From Alligator mississippiensis (lineage: Eukaryota; Chordata; Crocodylia; Alligatoridae), in the NCBI RefSeq assembly GCF_030867095.1, contig NC_081831.1, positions 66,292,716 to 66,356,715 of the forward strand: DNA of 64,000 nucleotides, given 5' to 3'. Numbering within the stretch: the stretch's first letter is position 1; each line of letters opens with the position of its first letter. The position numbers and the translations under genes are program-made. The notes beneath the pieces were generated by a model. It searched no databases, was not told the origin of the DNA, and was given only the letters and a program-made list of their open reading frames with translations. This document shows, piece by piece, positions 38,650-51,144 of this stretch.

Positions 38650-39735
38650 ATCAGACTAGGAGCAACTTCCAGCTCTCCAGTTGTCATGTGGGGGACCAAA
38701 CTGAAAAGTTTGTTAACAATCCCAGCAGAGTTAATACATTTATCTTAGTGTTGCTTTCTCCAAACAATTTTTGGGACCCACCCAATCACAGCTGTCTTTG
38801 GGTAGTGTCTGTGCCTGGCAGTCTTTGCCACCACCCCACAGCCTGGTCCCCTCACTTGAGAGAATACCCATGTTGACAGTCTGTGTGTCAAACCTATTAG
38901 ACATCTGCTATGATCCTGCAATCCAAGTACCAATTCCAGTAATCCTAGTTTCAGGCTGTAAGGAACTGTGATCAAACCTGGGATCTGAGTGGGGGTAGAG
39001 GTTGATTTAAACAACCTTTAATCTACCTTGATCTTCTGGGTAGCTAGATTTAGCCCCCAAATAAATTAGAGTGACCCAAGGGGCTCACAGCAATGGGTTT
39101 CCAGGGGTTGGCATGTGGTTCTCTGGCAGTTCTTGATGTAGTCTAGGCCAGATGAATCCATAGCTCCTCAATTATTCTGCTTCAACAGGGCCAGAGCAGG
39201 GACCAAAAATTTGGCCCTAAATTGTCAGGTTCAGACTCTCAGTGTCAACTCACAAATAATTATTGGCTGGATCTTGTAAGATTCTAGCTTCCGTCAAGAC
39301 TGTATGGAAAAAGTAGGGAGGAAACCTGATTTGATTTTGATTCTACCTAATGATAATGACAAGAATAAGTAAAGTAGTAGATGATAATTTCAACCCTCTA
39401 GTTCTTTTATAGGAATTCATCATCTGCAGGTCTCAAAACTCTTTCCAAGAACTAGGTGTATCATTATCCTCATTACAAATGCGTCTCTCAGTCACAGTCT
39501 ACAAATAATTAAGGATACAACCTTGATGCTGAGAACTGGTGTAGAAAACCTGGTGAGGAAACAAAGGAAGGGGAAAAGAAAAGAAATGAGATGAAGGGTC
39601 TGAATGAATTTCAGAATAACAAAAAGGGAAGAGATGTGATGGAAGGAGATGGGAAAAAACATTGCTGGCTATTTGGGAATGGTTGTGGGTTTACATTCAT
39701 ACCAACCATGGCTGTAGAGTGTGCTGGAGGACATA
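38650..39735. other. Intergenic; weak MIR-like piece
   Basis: Mostly unclassified. 39405-39485 (GGTCTCAAAACTCTTTCC, then GTATCATTATCCTCATTACA) resembles the reversed MIR 3' end, at low confidence. No exon seen. Confidence 0.4.
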
Positions 39736-39738
39736 CTT

Positions 39739-40073
39739 GGTGCATCTACACATGCACATTTACTGCGCAGTAACCAAAATTACTGCACAGTATGGGTGCG
39801 CTTCTACACATGCATGCCTCTACTGCACAGTAAAAAAGGCGACTTACGCCAACTTGAACATATATTTGATATGTGCATCATGCAGGTATCAAATTTACAC
39901 CCGATTAATTACTGCATCGTAATGCACGTGTAGATGCTTTACTGTGCAGTCCCAAGTCAGTCCACACTCAACGTTAATATGCTTTAATGCCTGCACGTGT
40001 AGACGCCGGCCCATTCCCACCTACTGTGCAGTAAATTGAAGCTGGTGTAAATGTACGTGTAAATGATATGCCC
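39739..40073. mobile_element. Short inverted-repeat element rich in TACTGYGCAGTA palindromes
   Basis: Left end GGTGCATCTACACATGCACA and right end the inverse of GGGCATATCATTTACACGTA, sharing CTACAC/TTTACAC-type termini. Five TACTGYRCAGTA-like palindromes occur inside (near 39760, 39781, 39823, 39941 and 40022). No clear target duplication. Probably a MITE related to those at 41171 and 41766. Confidence 0.55.
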
Positions 40074-40079
40074 AGCGTG

Positions 40080-41165
40080 TCACCAAGTGGGACAGCAAGA
40101 GGCAGGAAGAGAATTCTTGGACAGTTCCCACTTTGAAGCCTTCAGTTTTCCACAGCATATCTGCCGAGAGCTCACTTCTTCCCTGCTACCTTATTTTCTT
40201 TCATTTGCCAGTGTTTGGAGAGAGGAAGGAGGTGAGGCACTGTTGGGTTTTCCTATTAACTTAATCTGTGGGAAGCCCTCTATAAATCATGGAATTTCCT
40301 AGTCTTGCTAGGAGCTCGATATTTGTACAGTGCAATCAAATGAAAGATCCAGGTTACCAGTCCTTTGACAGAAAGACCGTTATTCTGCTCTTGTGACTCT
40401 TAAGTGTGTCTGCCTTTGAAGTCTGAGGCTTAAGAGTCTGCATTAATGATCAAGGGACAGAGCTGAATACCAAATTCGTATCTTGCTAAGGCAAGGATGC
40501 ATGTATGAATGGGGAAAGAGGGGCATCGGGGCATGTGGCACGTATAGCTCAGCTAATAGAATGGAGAAGCATTTGAACTCTTTCTGGTAAGTTTTCCACA
40601 CTGGTGGCCAAATTCTTTTCAAATTCTCAGAGTTTAGCACCTTCTTTTTTGGACCCTGGCTCTGTACATTGTAACAATCTCTTCTTGTACCTTGCTATGT
40701 TCCTGAGCATCAGTTGCTCAAAAAACATGGACCCTTGTGTTTGAAATCAGAGTTCTTTGTTGTAGGAATTTACTCTGGCTTCCTATACAGAAGTCTTCGT
40801 TCCCTACAGGGTTGGGCAACATGGTCTTTGTCATATGACTGCCATTCTCCACCTAAGACTTATCTTAATTTCCCTGGTGCTTGTCTGGTGAAAAACTGCT
40901 ATGGCGTTCTGTATAAAGTATTATTGTCAGAATGAGCTTCTCCAGAACAACAGCTTCTGAAATTGACTGTATGTAGAATATTACTGATTATTATTGCCCT
41001 GCTAATTATTAATCACCATTAGTATTTATTTGTTCTTGGTAGTACACAGCTTCATTAATTTATATCTATGAAAACCTGCGTAGTTGTCCATCTAGCTGTC
41101 TGCTGGGCCATCTCCTAAATTAAAATACACAATTGTGACTACAGCATATGGGCATGCTTATGTCA
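40080..41165. other. Intergenic, nothing recognised
   Basis: No exon or classifiable repeat. Confidence 0.5.
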
Positions 41166-41170
41166 ACTTG

Positions 41171-41417
41171 GGTGCATCTACACAAGATGCTACAGTGACA
41201 TAGTGACACACTACGGTGACAGTGTCAGCGGGCACAAACTGTGACGCTGCAGCTATATCGCTATAGTAATGTGCTCCCTCGCTATAATGCATTGCTACAG
41301 TGACATAGCAGCTAAAAATTACCATGTGCCACCAGCACGGTACAGAAGGTACTAAAAAAAGTGCTAAACGATGGTGCAGTAACAATGGTGCCGTGGGGGC
41401 ATGTGTAGACATGCCCC
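41171..41417. mobile_element. Short inverted-repeat DNA element (247 bp) with TTG duplication
   Basis: Starts GGTGCATCTACACAAGATGC and ends GTGTAGACATGCCCC, whose inverse is GGGGCATGTCTACAC. TTG flanks both sides (41168-41170 and 41418-41420). The interior repeats CTACAGTGACATAG and TGACA modules. MITE, probably Harbinger-type by duplication length. Confidence 0.65.
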
Positions 41418-41765
41418 TTGATGCACAAATATCCATCACCAACTACAATAAAAGTAGACCCAGACTCATCTGGCCCTTAGTCCATCCTCTCATCATCTTC
41501 TGCCAGCTCTTCTAGCTGCTTCCTCCAATAGCTATCCTTATTGGATTAAGAAATAAATCATTAAGCCCTCAGTCAGGTTATACAGGGTCAGGTTGTTGTT
41601 GCTGGGTTTTTTTTCTTTTTAAAGAAAAGGAAAGAAAAAAAGACCAAGGATGGATTTTCAAGCAACCCCAAATCTAAACTAGATTTTCAAGAATTTCTCT
41701 CTCACATAGGCATCTTAGTGAGGATCAGAATCCAGCAGCTCCCAGTGTGACATTTATAGCATATT

Positions 41766-43061
41766 GGGTGTGTCTACATGTGCAAATGCTACAGGGTGGG
41801 TTTACTCTAGAGTAAATTACTCTAGAGTAAGCCCACCCTGGGCAGGAGGGGATTCCGGAGCAGATTTGCTATTCCTGCCCTGTACAGGGATTCAGGAGCA
41901 AATTTGCTACTCATGGCAGCATTCTGCTCTCTCCTCCTCCAGCCCTGCACTGGTCTCCTGTAGCAGTCAGAGGGAGCTCTAGGCTACCCTTGGGTGCTAG
42001 CCCAAGGGCTGGCAGGAAGCATGGGGCCAGGAGACAGCTGTCCCCTGGCTGGGGCTGGGAGATTGCTCCTTGACCCCAGGAACTGACTGCTGCTGGGGTG
42101 GGCTTCAGTGGCAGAGCTCAGGCAGGGACCATGTCCTCCAGCAGCAGGGAGCTCCCAGCCCTGGCTCCCTGATCAAGGGCAGGGGACTTGGAAAGAGCTG
42201 CAGGGATTCGCCGTCCAGCAGGGGGCTTGCTGCTAGGTGCCCCACTGTCAGATCGGGGCAGGGGGCTGGGACCTGCCCCTCCCCCACAGCTCATTTCAAG
42301 CCTCGTGCTTTGATCACCTGATTAGGACACAGGGCTGGGACCTGCCCTGATTGGGACAGTTCCTGGCCAGCCCTGAGATGCACAGGGAAGTCTGCACGTG
42401 CAGTCCGGAGCTGACTGGGGACTGCCCAAACTAGGACAGTCCCCAGCCAGCTCCAGCTGCATGTGCAGCCCTGTGCAGCCCAAGGCTGGCCGGGAGCGGT
42501 TCCTGTCAGTGGCAGGTCCCAGCCAGGGACCAGCTCCAGGCTGGGCAGGGAACACTCCCCATGCAGGGAGCTCCCAGCCCCCCCTACCTGATCATGGAGC
42601 AGGGTTTGGGAGACTGTTCCCAACTGATCATGATCACAGAGCACTCCCGCAATCACATCGGGGAGCTGGGGCTGGGAACAATCTCCCAGCCCCTGTTCCA
42701 TGATTAGGATCACGGAGCGGGGGCTGGGAGCTCCCTGCTGCTGAGGCAAGGGGCATTGTCCCCAACTGTGCTCCAGTGGCAGAGCCTGCCCTGGCAGCAG
42801 GCAGCTCCTAGGGGCAGGGAGCAATCTCCCACCCCCTGCTGCCCCACTGACTGGCTGCAAATTTGCTCCTGGTTGGCTGTCTACATGTGTTGTACCGTGC
42901 AGTAATTACTTGGCAGTTAATTTGCTACTTGGATTTGCAGATAGTAAATTAACTGCTGAGTAGAGGGAATTACTGTGCAGTAAAAGGTCAGCATGTGTAG
43001 ACAATGATGCTTAGTATGCAGTAATTAACTCTACAGTAAAGCATCTTGTGCAGATGCGCCC
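41766..43061. mobile_element. Inverted-repeat DNA element (1296 bp) with ATT duplication and GC-rich interior
   Basis: Starts GGGTGTGTCTACATGTGC and ends GTGCAGATGCGCCC (inverse GGGCGCATCTGCAC). ATT flanks both sides (41763-41765 and 43062-43064). The outer arms carry AATTACTGTGCAGTAA-type palindromes like the 39739 element. The middle (about 41840-42860) is GC-rich and repeats GGGAGCTCCCAGCCC and TGATCA modules. No transposase. Open frames of up to 189 codons there look like composition artefacts. Confidence 0.65.
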
Positions 43062-43064
43062 ATT

Positions 43065-44365
43065 GGGTACCAAAATTCCCGATGAGGCACTGGGGAATTT
43101 GTTCTACTGCTCTAGCTGGGGCAGATGTAGTGCAGATGTGAAACTGGGTGTCTTGAGTATACTGAGCAAATTGTGTGTCCTGGTATTGAGCTTTTCTGCT
43201 GGCCTCACATATACCAATTTAAACCCTGACAAGAGAGAGCCCTTGAGACAGAGGCCCAGGGGAGATCACACAGTGGTAAAAACTCTAGCAGGAGGTCTGT
43301 AGTAGTGCTTTGAGTGTTGCAAGGATCAATAGAGCTGAATGATAATACCCCGGGCATTTTTTAAAAACAGTGATTTTTAAGCATACACACTGCTAAGACC
43401 TTAGACTAATATCTGTGGAGCCCTTAGAGATCTGGGGAATCAAACATGTTATGTAAAGATCTGATCTAAAGCCCACTGAATTCATCAAAAGATTTCCAGT
43501 CTTGATACTCTTGTGTTCAGGAAATTAAAAACCCAAACCAAGCCATTTGAAAGCAGTTTGATGTGTATTTAGTTTCCATTACCTAACATAAGTACAGCAT
43601 CTTTCTATTACCATACTGAAAAAAAGAAAAAGAAACTGAAGAACAAAAGGTACCTTTGCAAAATAATAAAGGGGAAACAAGCTGGCTAAAGCCAGGAAAC
43701 TCAATCCTAAACTAATGAATGCTCTGTCCTTAACTCACATTGTGTCTTTTGTTTTCCACTCATGAGCTGCACACAGATTCAGTTTGTCTGTTTTAACTCT
43801 TTTGAGGCCTGCTTTATACAGGGTTTTTTGGGTTTTTTTTACTGGCATAGCTCAATCAGGGGTGTGATTTTTGAGGTAGTTACACTGGTACAATCTCTAG
43901 TGTGGATGCACCTATATCAATGTAAATGTATGAGCTGCTTTTTGTTGCCTTCTTTTATGATAAAGTAACTGAGTGTATGGGGTTTGTTGTCTCATTTAAA
44001 CTGCACTTTTACATTTAAAATGATGCTGTAACACACCATGTGTGTATACAAAGCTTGTATATAACATCCGGAAAATGAGGAGCCATGGATGTGCTACTGT
44101 TGTAGCTCCATGGTGGAAGCTGTAGTGTAGACAGCATTTTAGTCTATATTTTGATTGCAATACCAGTGACCAGGCTGTGGTAGCGCTGCGTACATGCTAG
44201 GGCTACATTTGGAAATGTGAAGAAAAAACACTGCAGTATAGACATGCCTGGAAGCTGCTGCTGTTCTTACAAAAATGGCACTGATCTTGATGGAACACCA
44301 GGGTATAAACTGGAAGATTCAGGGTCAGGGGGCATATCTCCTCTACTGATTTATATCTAGATGTG
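43065..44365. other. Intergenic; probable DNA-element relics
   Basis: 43830-43925 (CTGGCATAGCTCAATCAGGG, then GTGTGATTTTTGAGGTAGTT) and about 44090-44250 (repeated GTAGTGTAGACAG and AGTATAGACATGCC strings) look like worn short DNA elements. No ends could be fixed, and no exon is seen. Confidence 0.35.
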
Positions 44366-44369
44366 GAAG

Positions 44370-46365
44370 ACAGGCAAAGTACCAGAGTACTGGAACAGGG
44401 CCAACATAGTGCCTCTCTGAAAAAAACCCACAAAACAAAACAGAGGACCTTGGGAACTATAGACTGGTCAGCTTCACCTTGATACACAGGAAGTTGCTGG
44501 GGCATATCATAAGGAAGTCCATGTGCCAGGCCAGCATCTGGAGGAGGAAAGTCTGATCATGAGCAGCCAGCATGGATTTACTAAGAACAAATTGTGCCAA
44601 ACAAACTTGATCTCTTTCTTAAACAGTAACAACTTGGGTGGATGAAGGGAATACTGTGGATATAGTGTATCTGGACTTCATCAGGGCTTGCATTTTGATC
44701 TTCTCACAATCAAATTGGAGAAATGTGGGCTAGACAAAACTCCTGGAAGGTAGATAAAAACAATTGGCTTGATTGCCACAAGCGAAGGGTAATTATAAAC
44801 GGGTCCAGGTCGGTATGGATCCATACAGGCAGGAGGTTTCAAGTGGAGTCCCATGGGGATCTGTCCAGGGCTCAGTACTGTTCAACGTATGTATTAATAA
44901 TTTTGATCTTGGAATAGAGAGCTTCTTCCGCAAATTTACAGATGACATGAAACTGGAAGGATTGCAAATGTATTGGAGGACAGGAGCGCAATTCAGAAGG
45001 ATCTTGACAGATTGAAAAGCTACACTAACAGGATGACATTCAGTGCTGACAAATGCAAGGTGCAGTACCTCAGGAAGAATAATCAACGACACAAAAACAA
45101 ACTGAGTGACACTCGGGTAGATGGCAGCAGTGTAGAGAAGGATCTAGGAGTCTAGACAGATCACAGACTCAATATGAGTCTGCTGTGTTATGCAGCTGCA
45201 CAAAGGCAAACATGGTTTTCAGATGCATCAATAGAAGTGTTAGGTGCAAGACATAGGAAGTGAGAGTGCCTTTTTCCTTGGCATCAGTTAGGCCTCATCT
45301 AGCATATTGTGTGTAGTTTTGGGCTCCACATTTTAAAAAGGACATGGAGAAGTTAGAGTCCAGAGGTGGGCAACAAAAATAATAAAGGGCTTGGAAGACA
45401 AGTCATGTGAGGAAAGGTTGAAGGAAACAGGCATGTTCATCTTGCAGAAAAGGCCCTTAAAAGGGGACATGATAGCACTCTTCAAATATAGGAAGGGCTG
45501 CCATAAAGAAGAGGGAAAAACCCTTTTCTCTCTTGCTGCAGAGAGCAGAATGCAGACCAATGGCTTGAAGTTGCAGCAAAATAGGTTTAGATTGGGTATC
45601 AGGAAAAACTCCTCCACTGTCAGAACAGAGAGGCAGTGGAACAGACTGCCGAGGGAACTCTCCGTCACTACAGGTGTTTGAGAAGAGACTGGACAAGCAT
45701 TTGGGCAGGGAAGATCTAGGAGAGCTGCTGTCTGTGTTCTCCTATGCTTATTTCCCATTCTTCTGGGTTTTGCTAGTTGCCATGTGGGGCTTGGAAGGAA
45801 ACTTTTCCCCATCCTGCTGCTTTGTGCATCAGCAGTTGTTTTTTAAATCTCTCTCAGAAGCATTGGAAATTGGCTGCAGCCAAGGCTGGGGATTTTGACT
45901 GGGGTCTGACAATGCTACTAACTTAAACCCAAAGGTTCCTGGTTAGAGGTTCTTGTCTGTCTGCTCAGGGTCAGACAGATCACCATGTTTGGTGTAAGAA
46001 GGAATGTTACCCCATTGTCAGATTGGTACAGAGTGAGAGTGTGTGTGTGTGTGTGGGTGGCAGGGGGTTGCCTTACTCTGCAGCAGAGGGCATGGCTCTT
46101 TTTTTTGGATCTCTCAAGCTTATCTTAACAACCCTCAATGGCAGCAGGACATTGGTCACCGTTGTCCCCGTTTGGCCTGTGGCAGGTTAGTGTTGTGTTT
46201 TGTGGTTGTGTCAGGGTTGGCTGTGTAGTTTTACTAATGGGTTGGACAACGGATTTGTATAGGTTAGTTTGGATAGGGATGATCCTGCCTCTGGCAGGGG
46301 GTTGGACTACTAGATGATGTCTGGAGGTCCTTTCCACCCCACACTTCTCTGTGATTCTAGACTAT
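44370..46365 (+). mobile_element. CR1 LINE, broken, RT to 3' tail
   Basis: In sense: KVPEYWNRANIVPL near 44380, a GSVQGSVLFNVCINNFDLG block near 44855 (PQGSVLGP region), FTDDMKLEG near 44935, DKCKVQYLRKNN near 45045, LAYCV-like and RLKETGMFILQKRPLKGDMI near 45420, and RTERQWNRLPRE near 45630. The 3' region ends with GGGTTGGACTACTAGATGAT and CTGGAGGTCCTTTCCACCCC near 46300-46340. Several frame breaks; inactive. The 3' non-coding part (about 45900-46260) includes a (GT)n stretch near 46036. Confidence 0.85.
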
Positions 46366-46544
46366 TTAGTAGCAATACAAGGGTTTTTTCTAAAGTAAAC
46401 AGTGAAGAGATTGCCACCTAAAATAGTGACATTTATTTCTGTGTGGTTCAAATTATAAAAGATGGTTTCTGAGGGGGCAAAGATACTAAGGACCAGCTAT
46501 AGTCATTTCTCCTCTTAAAAGTGACTGTTATGTTTGAAGGGGTG

Positions 46545-46625
46545 TAGGTTGTAGCCATGTTGGTCTAAGGACATAGGCAGGCAAGGTTCTTTGGGTGAAT
46601 CTGATATCTCTTATTAGACCAACTT
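46545..46625 (+). repeat. Unnamed repeat with TTATTAGACCAAC end, copy 1
   Basis: GTAGCCATGTTGGTCTAAGG, then ACATAGGCAGGCAAGG and CTGATATCTCTTATTAGACC. The next copy is at 46870-46948, and an inverted partial copy at 49500-49530 (GTTGGTCTAATAAAAGGTAT). Common in amniote genomes as I recall; family name not certain. Confidence 0.5.
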
Positions 46626-46864
46626 AAATAGTTTATGTTTGAAAGAATTTACTAACTGTTTGATAAGTTGAAATGAATCAGATTTGTATCCCATTTAAAA
46701 TGAAAATGGCATTTTCTTTTTAAAAGACAATTCATTTGGTTTCTTCTGCTTCTTACTGGTTTATTCAACTGGTATTGCCAGCAGAGTGTGCTGGTGTCCT
46801 TTCACAACCTGGAGCCTGCCGATGAAAAGGACTGGGAAAATGTGATCATCATACTTTGTTTAGG

Positions 46865-47010
46865 GTTGTTGCTTGTAGCATGTTGGTCTAAGGACATAGG
46901 CAGACAAAGTTCTTTGGATGGATGTGATATCTTTTATTAGACCAACTAGTTAATTAACTAATTAGTTGGTCTAATAAAAGATATCACATCTACCCAACCT
47001 CCTCCGCCTG
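46865..47010. repeat. Head-to-head repeat ends forming a 28-bp-arm hairpin
   Basis: A second copy of the same repeat (TTGGTCTAAGGACATAGG) ends at 46921-46948. Its exact inverse stands at 46963-46990 across a 14-base AT spacer. The arms are 28/28 identical. Confidence 0.85.
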
Positions 47011-47379
47011 TCACACTTTGTTATAATTTTTATTGTTTAGGAACACAGTTGTCTGATAGTTACTGGCCTGTTATCTCTAATTACCATTGATCTTTTTTGA
47101 AATTCCATTAAAGAAAATGTGTAATTATTATTCTAAAAGTAATCCATTTGCTTAAAAAATGATGCCAGTCATGTTTTTTGCTTTTTCTATGTAACTTTAC
47201 ATGGTTTGTCTCTAATGCAGGTTATCTAAATTTTTAGATGATATATTCTACTTCACTGCTGCTTCTTAATTTTATGTTCAAAGAATCAGTTTAACATGTA
47301 GCATGCCTATAATTGGATCTGGCCCCGAGTTTATAATTAGTTCATCTCGGGTACAAGGGTCATTTTAGAACTGGAGTTG

Positions 47380-47460
47380 TATTTGAACCTATGCTTGGGA
47401 ATAAGATACAAAATTTAATTAGGTCTTTTCCAACTCTCAGGTCTATGATTCTGACCCCAG
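47380..47460 (+). mobile_element. Old CR1/L3-type LINE 3' tail
   Basis: AATTAGGTCTTTTCCAACTC, then TCAGGTCTATGATTCTG, is the generic end of an old CR1-group element. Confidence 0.5.
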
Positions 47461-47464
47461 TTTT

Positions 47465-49490
47465 AAAATTTGGTCTGCAAAGGAAAGGATTTAAATACAA
47501 ATGGACTTGTGCTTCCTTTTCTTCTTCTTAAAGATTTATTCAAAAGGCATTAAGGCAGACTTGTTTTTTTCTATTTTTGTTAGCAATTTAGTTTTTCATT
47601 TTTGTTAGACTAAGGCATCCTGGGAATTAAGGCACGTCAAGTCTGGTCCTACTGGGGAACTACTAAATGTGTTAGAACATATTCTAATGCAAGTCCTCCA
47701 TCTTAGTACCAATACTTTAGCAATGACTTCCTTTCTTTAAACTGTTCATTAGCCAAAGTTAGACAGCAGTTGACAACACTAACAACGAACAAGATTTAAA
47801 ATCCTTTCCCCTCTCACTTGGTGAACTTGTATTCTCTTGTGGTTTCATTATTAAATTCGTTTTCCAATCATTGTAGAATCCACATAGACTTCCATTGGGT
47901 TCTGAGGGCACTGCAACCAGTGAGTTGTGGGATGATACGTGGTCCTGGAGACAGAGCACTCCTTGACTCAACTTCCTGTGGCACTTGCTCTTGATGGCTT
48001 CTCGCAAGTACAGTAGTTCAGTAGCATGATACACTCCACTGATGGTCTTTCCTGTTGAAAAGTAGTCAGTCATGATTGATAATCCCTTTCCTTCCCCTCT
48101 CCCCTTCCTGCAATTGGCTACAACCTTACTGATGCTCATCTTCTTGAATTTCTTGAGATATCTACCATGTGCTCTGCTGTTGGTCTTAGGCTCAAAGTGG
48201 TGAACCTATGTCCTGTCCCAAGTCACAAGACTGCTCATGATTTTTTTTCTAAGTTTGCTTGAAGTTGCCCCAGGCACCCATCTTGGTGATTCCACTCTCA
48301 TGCCCAAGTCTTCACTAAGGATAGCATGCGCTAACTGTCCCTTACTTGCACTTGTCCATTCTTCTAGTGTCATTCACCACCATCTTGAGGACTGCATCAA
48401 CTTGTTTTGGTGTGGTGGTCTCTGCTGTGTCCTGACCTTGACAGACCCTTAGCCAGGAATCCCACTCATTTAAAATTCAGCTGTCCAGTTTGTTACTGTT
48501 ACTTGTGAAGGGATATCTTTTCCAATTACTTCCACTCTTGATGGGTTTGCTTTGGGGTCAGGTCTTTCTTATGGACTGACCTGAGCACTACTCTAGTTTT
48601 GTTCTTCACATAAAGTTAAAAAAAAGGAGATTGCTTCACTTTAATGTGTCCTTGTGCAACTTCTATAAGCAGAAAATATCTGCTAGTGAGAAACGCATCA
48701 AAAGACATGTACTGATATGGGAAATCTGTTGGGCCCTAACATATGACTCAGTAGGTCAGATCAGATACTTTAACACTCCCTGCTATTCAGGCAAACCTCC
48801 TGGGCATGGATAGGGCATGGATACATCCAGATAGCAGCCAATGCATTTAATTTAATTTTCTGTAGCTAATGCTGATAAACAGCTGCTGACTATGAGACCT
48901 ATTTCAGAAATGCTCTGTCGAAGGGAAACTGAGCTCACTCATTCTAGAACATCCCTTAGACTGTAGCAGTGGAGTGATTTATGTGAGGAACATAGTCACT
49001 CATTTTATTTTCCATTTTCAATGGGGTATTGGGTCCCTGTTGTTTCCACCAAGGCTCAAGAGTCTTCTGTACTGGGCTGGGAACTGGGTTAAAGAACCAC
49101 GTGTAAACCGAGTTCAACTTAGTAAGGACATAGTGTAGAGCAGACTTTTTAAAATCTGTGTGCTTCTGTCTATGCTAGCTTGCCGAACCCAGAGTTTGCT
49201 AGAACCATATTATTTAATTCACTGTAAAACCCAGCATAAACAGGGCCTCAGTAATTATGTACTCCACAGCAGTTGGCTAAGTTTTCTCATTAATTTTTTA
49301 TTGTGTAGAATTAGCAGGCTAATAAACTGGTGTAGAAAGATATCACAAGTATTTAGAGAGGGGAAAGAAACTCATAATTTATGTCTATTCTGAAACACAA
49401 ACATTTCCTAATAACCCCAAACATATTAGGTTTTCCACTGGAAAACTGATATCTGTCTCATGAAAGCTTGCAGAAAAGGACAATTTTCTT
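47465..49490. other. Intergenic, nothing recognised
   Basis: No exon or repeat I can classify. Confidence 0.45.
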
Positions 49491-49687
49491 GTGATTTCCC
49501 AGTTGGTCTAATAAAAGGTATCATTTTGGAACTAAGAGTTCTAGTTTTTTGTATGTCTATCTGTCTCATGAGGACTACTAGCCTGTTGCAGATAGCATTT
49601 ACTTTTGCTGGCTCAGGTGGATTGACTTTTTTTTTCTTTTTAACACAATGCATTTTAACACCACCTTCATCCAAGGACAGCTTCTCG

Positions 49688-50175
49688 GGCCACGTCCAGA
49701 CAGGCACGGCCATGCGGTATGTGGCGCCACAGACATGTCTGCGGTGCTGCATACCACATGTTCAGCTGTTCTCTGTGCTGCAAGGGAGCAGTGTAGAGGG
49801 TTTTTTTGACCCCTGGATATCTAGGGGTCAAAAAACCCATGGGAAAAAAAGCAGAGTGGCGCACCCAGCATTAGCATGTGCCGCCCAAAGCTGGAGCCTG
49901 GCTGGTCAAAGCCACACTCCACTGCTAGCCAGGCTCTGCACGGCAGGATTGCTGCTGCTGCAGCCCTAGGCGGTCGGTCCCTGGGATCCCAGGTGAGGCT
50001 GCTGGGGCCAGCCCAGCGCTGATCCCAGCCTCACCTACCCCACCCGGGGTAACATGCTGCATGCCAAAGCACACGTGGCACAGGCATTCCCTGGGAATAA
50101 CTAGTGGCAGCACAAGGTGCACTGCTGCTAGTTTTCTCAGGGGAACCAAATATCCATGCACATTTGGACGTGGCC
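49688..50175. mobile_element. Inverted-repeat DNA element (488 bp) with TCG duplication
   Basis: Perfect 11-base inverted ends, GGCCACGTCCA (49688-49698) and TGGACGTGGCC (50165-50175), flanked by TCG on both sides (49685-49687 and 50176-50178). The interior is GC-rich and noncoding, with a GGGGTCAAAAAACCC-type inverted segment near 49800-49840 that recurs as GTGTCAAAAAACCC near 30088. This is a MITE with a 3-bp duplication. Confidence 0.7.
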
Positions 50176-50429
50176 TCGGGGCTTTCTTTGTGTATCGTGA
50201 TCCACTAGATACAACATAGAGTTGGACACATCAAGTGTCCTGAATTCTAATACTGGCTCAACCCACTTAATTTCTTCTCTGTGAGCAAGGTTTACATCAG
50301 GGCTTCCGCTGTTGGCCTGGAAAAAATGCTTTTCCCCCTGGAGGCATCATTTGGCTCTTTTGTTCACTTTACCATCTTGTGAAGTTTTGGACATTGGTCA
50401 CAGCTAGAGATAGAAGATTGGCTGAGGTA

Positions 50430-50810
50430 TGCTGATGATCCTGCTCATACTTAAAATCTCTCAGACACCTAGCTGGTGGGTCTTGCTCCCATGCTGAGGG
50501 TCAAAGCAACTACCTGATTTGGGGTCAGGAAGGAGTTTTTTCCCCCTCTCAGGACATTTTTTTTACTACCTTGGAAGCATGGGGTATGGTCCTTTTCCTA
50601 GGATCCTCCCAGCACGTGTTAACCTAACAAATTCCCCGCAGTTTAAAGGGCGGTGTCCTTGTCTACCCTGCTCACTACTCCCCTCTGCATTGCAGAAATG
50701 TTTCTTAGCAGGGTGCTTTGTGGCTGTGGTATGTGAGGGGTCAAAGTGGGTGAACATGGGGGCCTGGACTAGATGTCCAAGGAGACCTCTTCTAGGTTGG
50801 CATTCTTCCT
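50430..50810 (+). mobile_element. CR1 3' region fragment
   Basis: Shows the CR1 3' non-coding stretch in sense: CATGCTGAGGGTCAAAGCAA, then TGATTTGGGGTCAGGAAGGA, and a terminal GGGGGCCTGGACTAGATGTC. Worn. Confidence 0.6.
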
Positions 50811-51144
50811 ACCAGAGAGATGTAGTGACCTCAGGGAAAACCACTTCACTTGGCTGCACAGATCCCTTCCTGGTACATTGGCAATGGTGATTTTTATCTA
50901 GCTTTGTTTTTATTCTTATTTGTAGATCCCCAAGGCACAAAGCTATTATAATTCTTCTTGTACCTACTGTACGTTCCCCTGGATAGCAAACTCAGGATTA
51001 TTGATTCAGTTATGTGATAAGAGTAAGGACAAGGAAATAGCCTGTCTTCCTGTTCCTTGGTTCCTGTACATTTGTGACATTTCTTAGCCTCAGCATCTTT
51101 TCTTGTTCTTTTCTATATTGATTTTTTTATTTAATAGAAGGTTA

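Noticed and set aside
42291-42860. 189-codon minus-strand open frame
   Set aside because: Composition artefact in the GC-rich interior of an inverted-repeat element; no domain or splice context.
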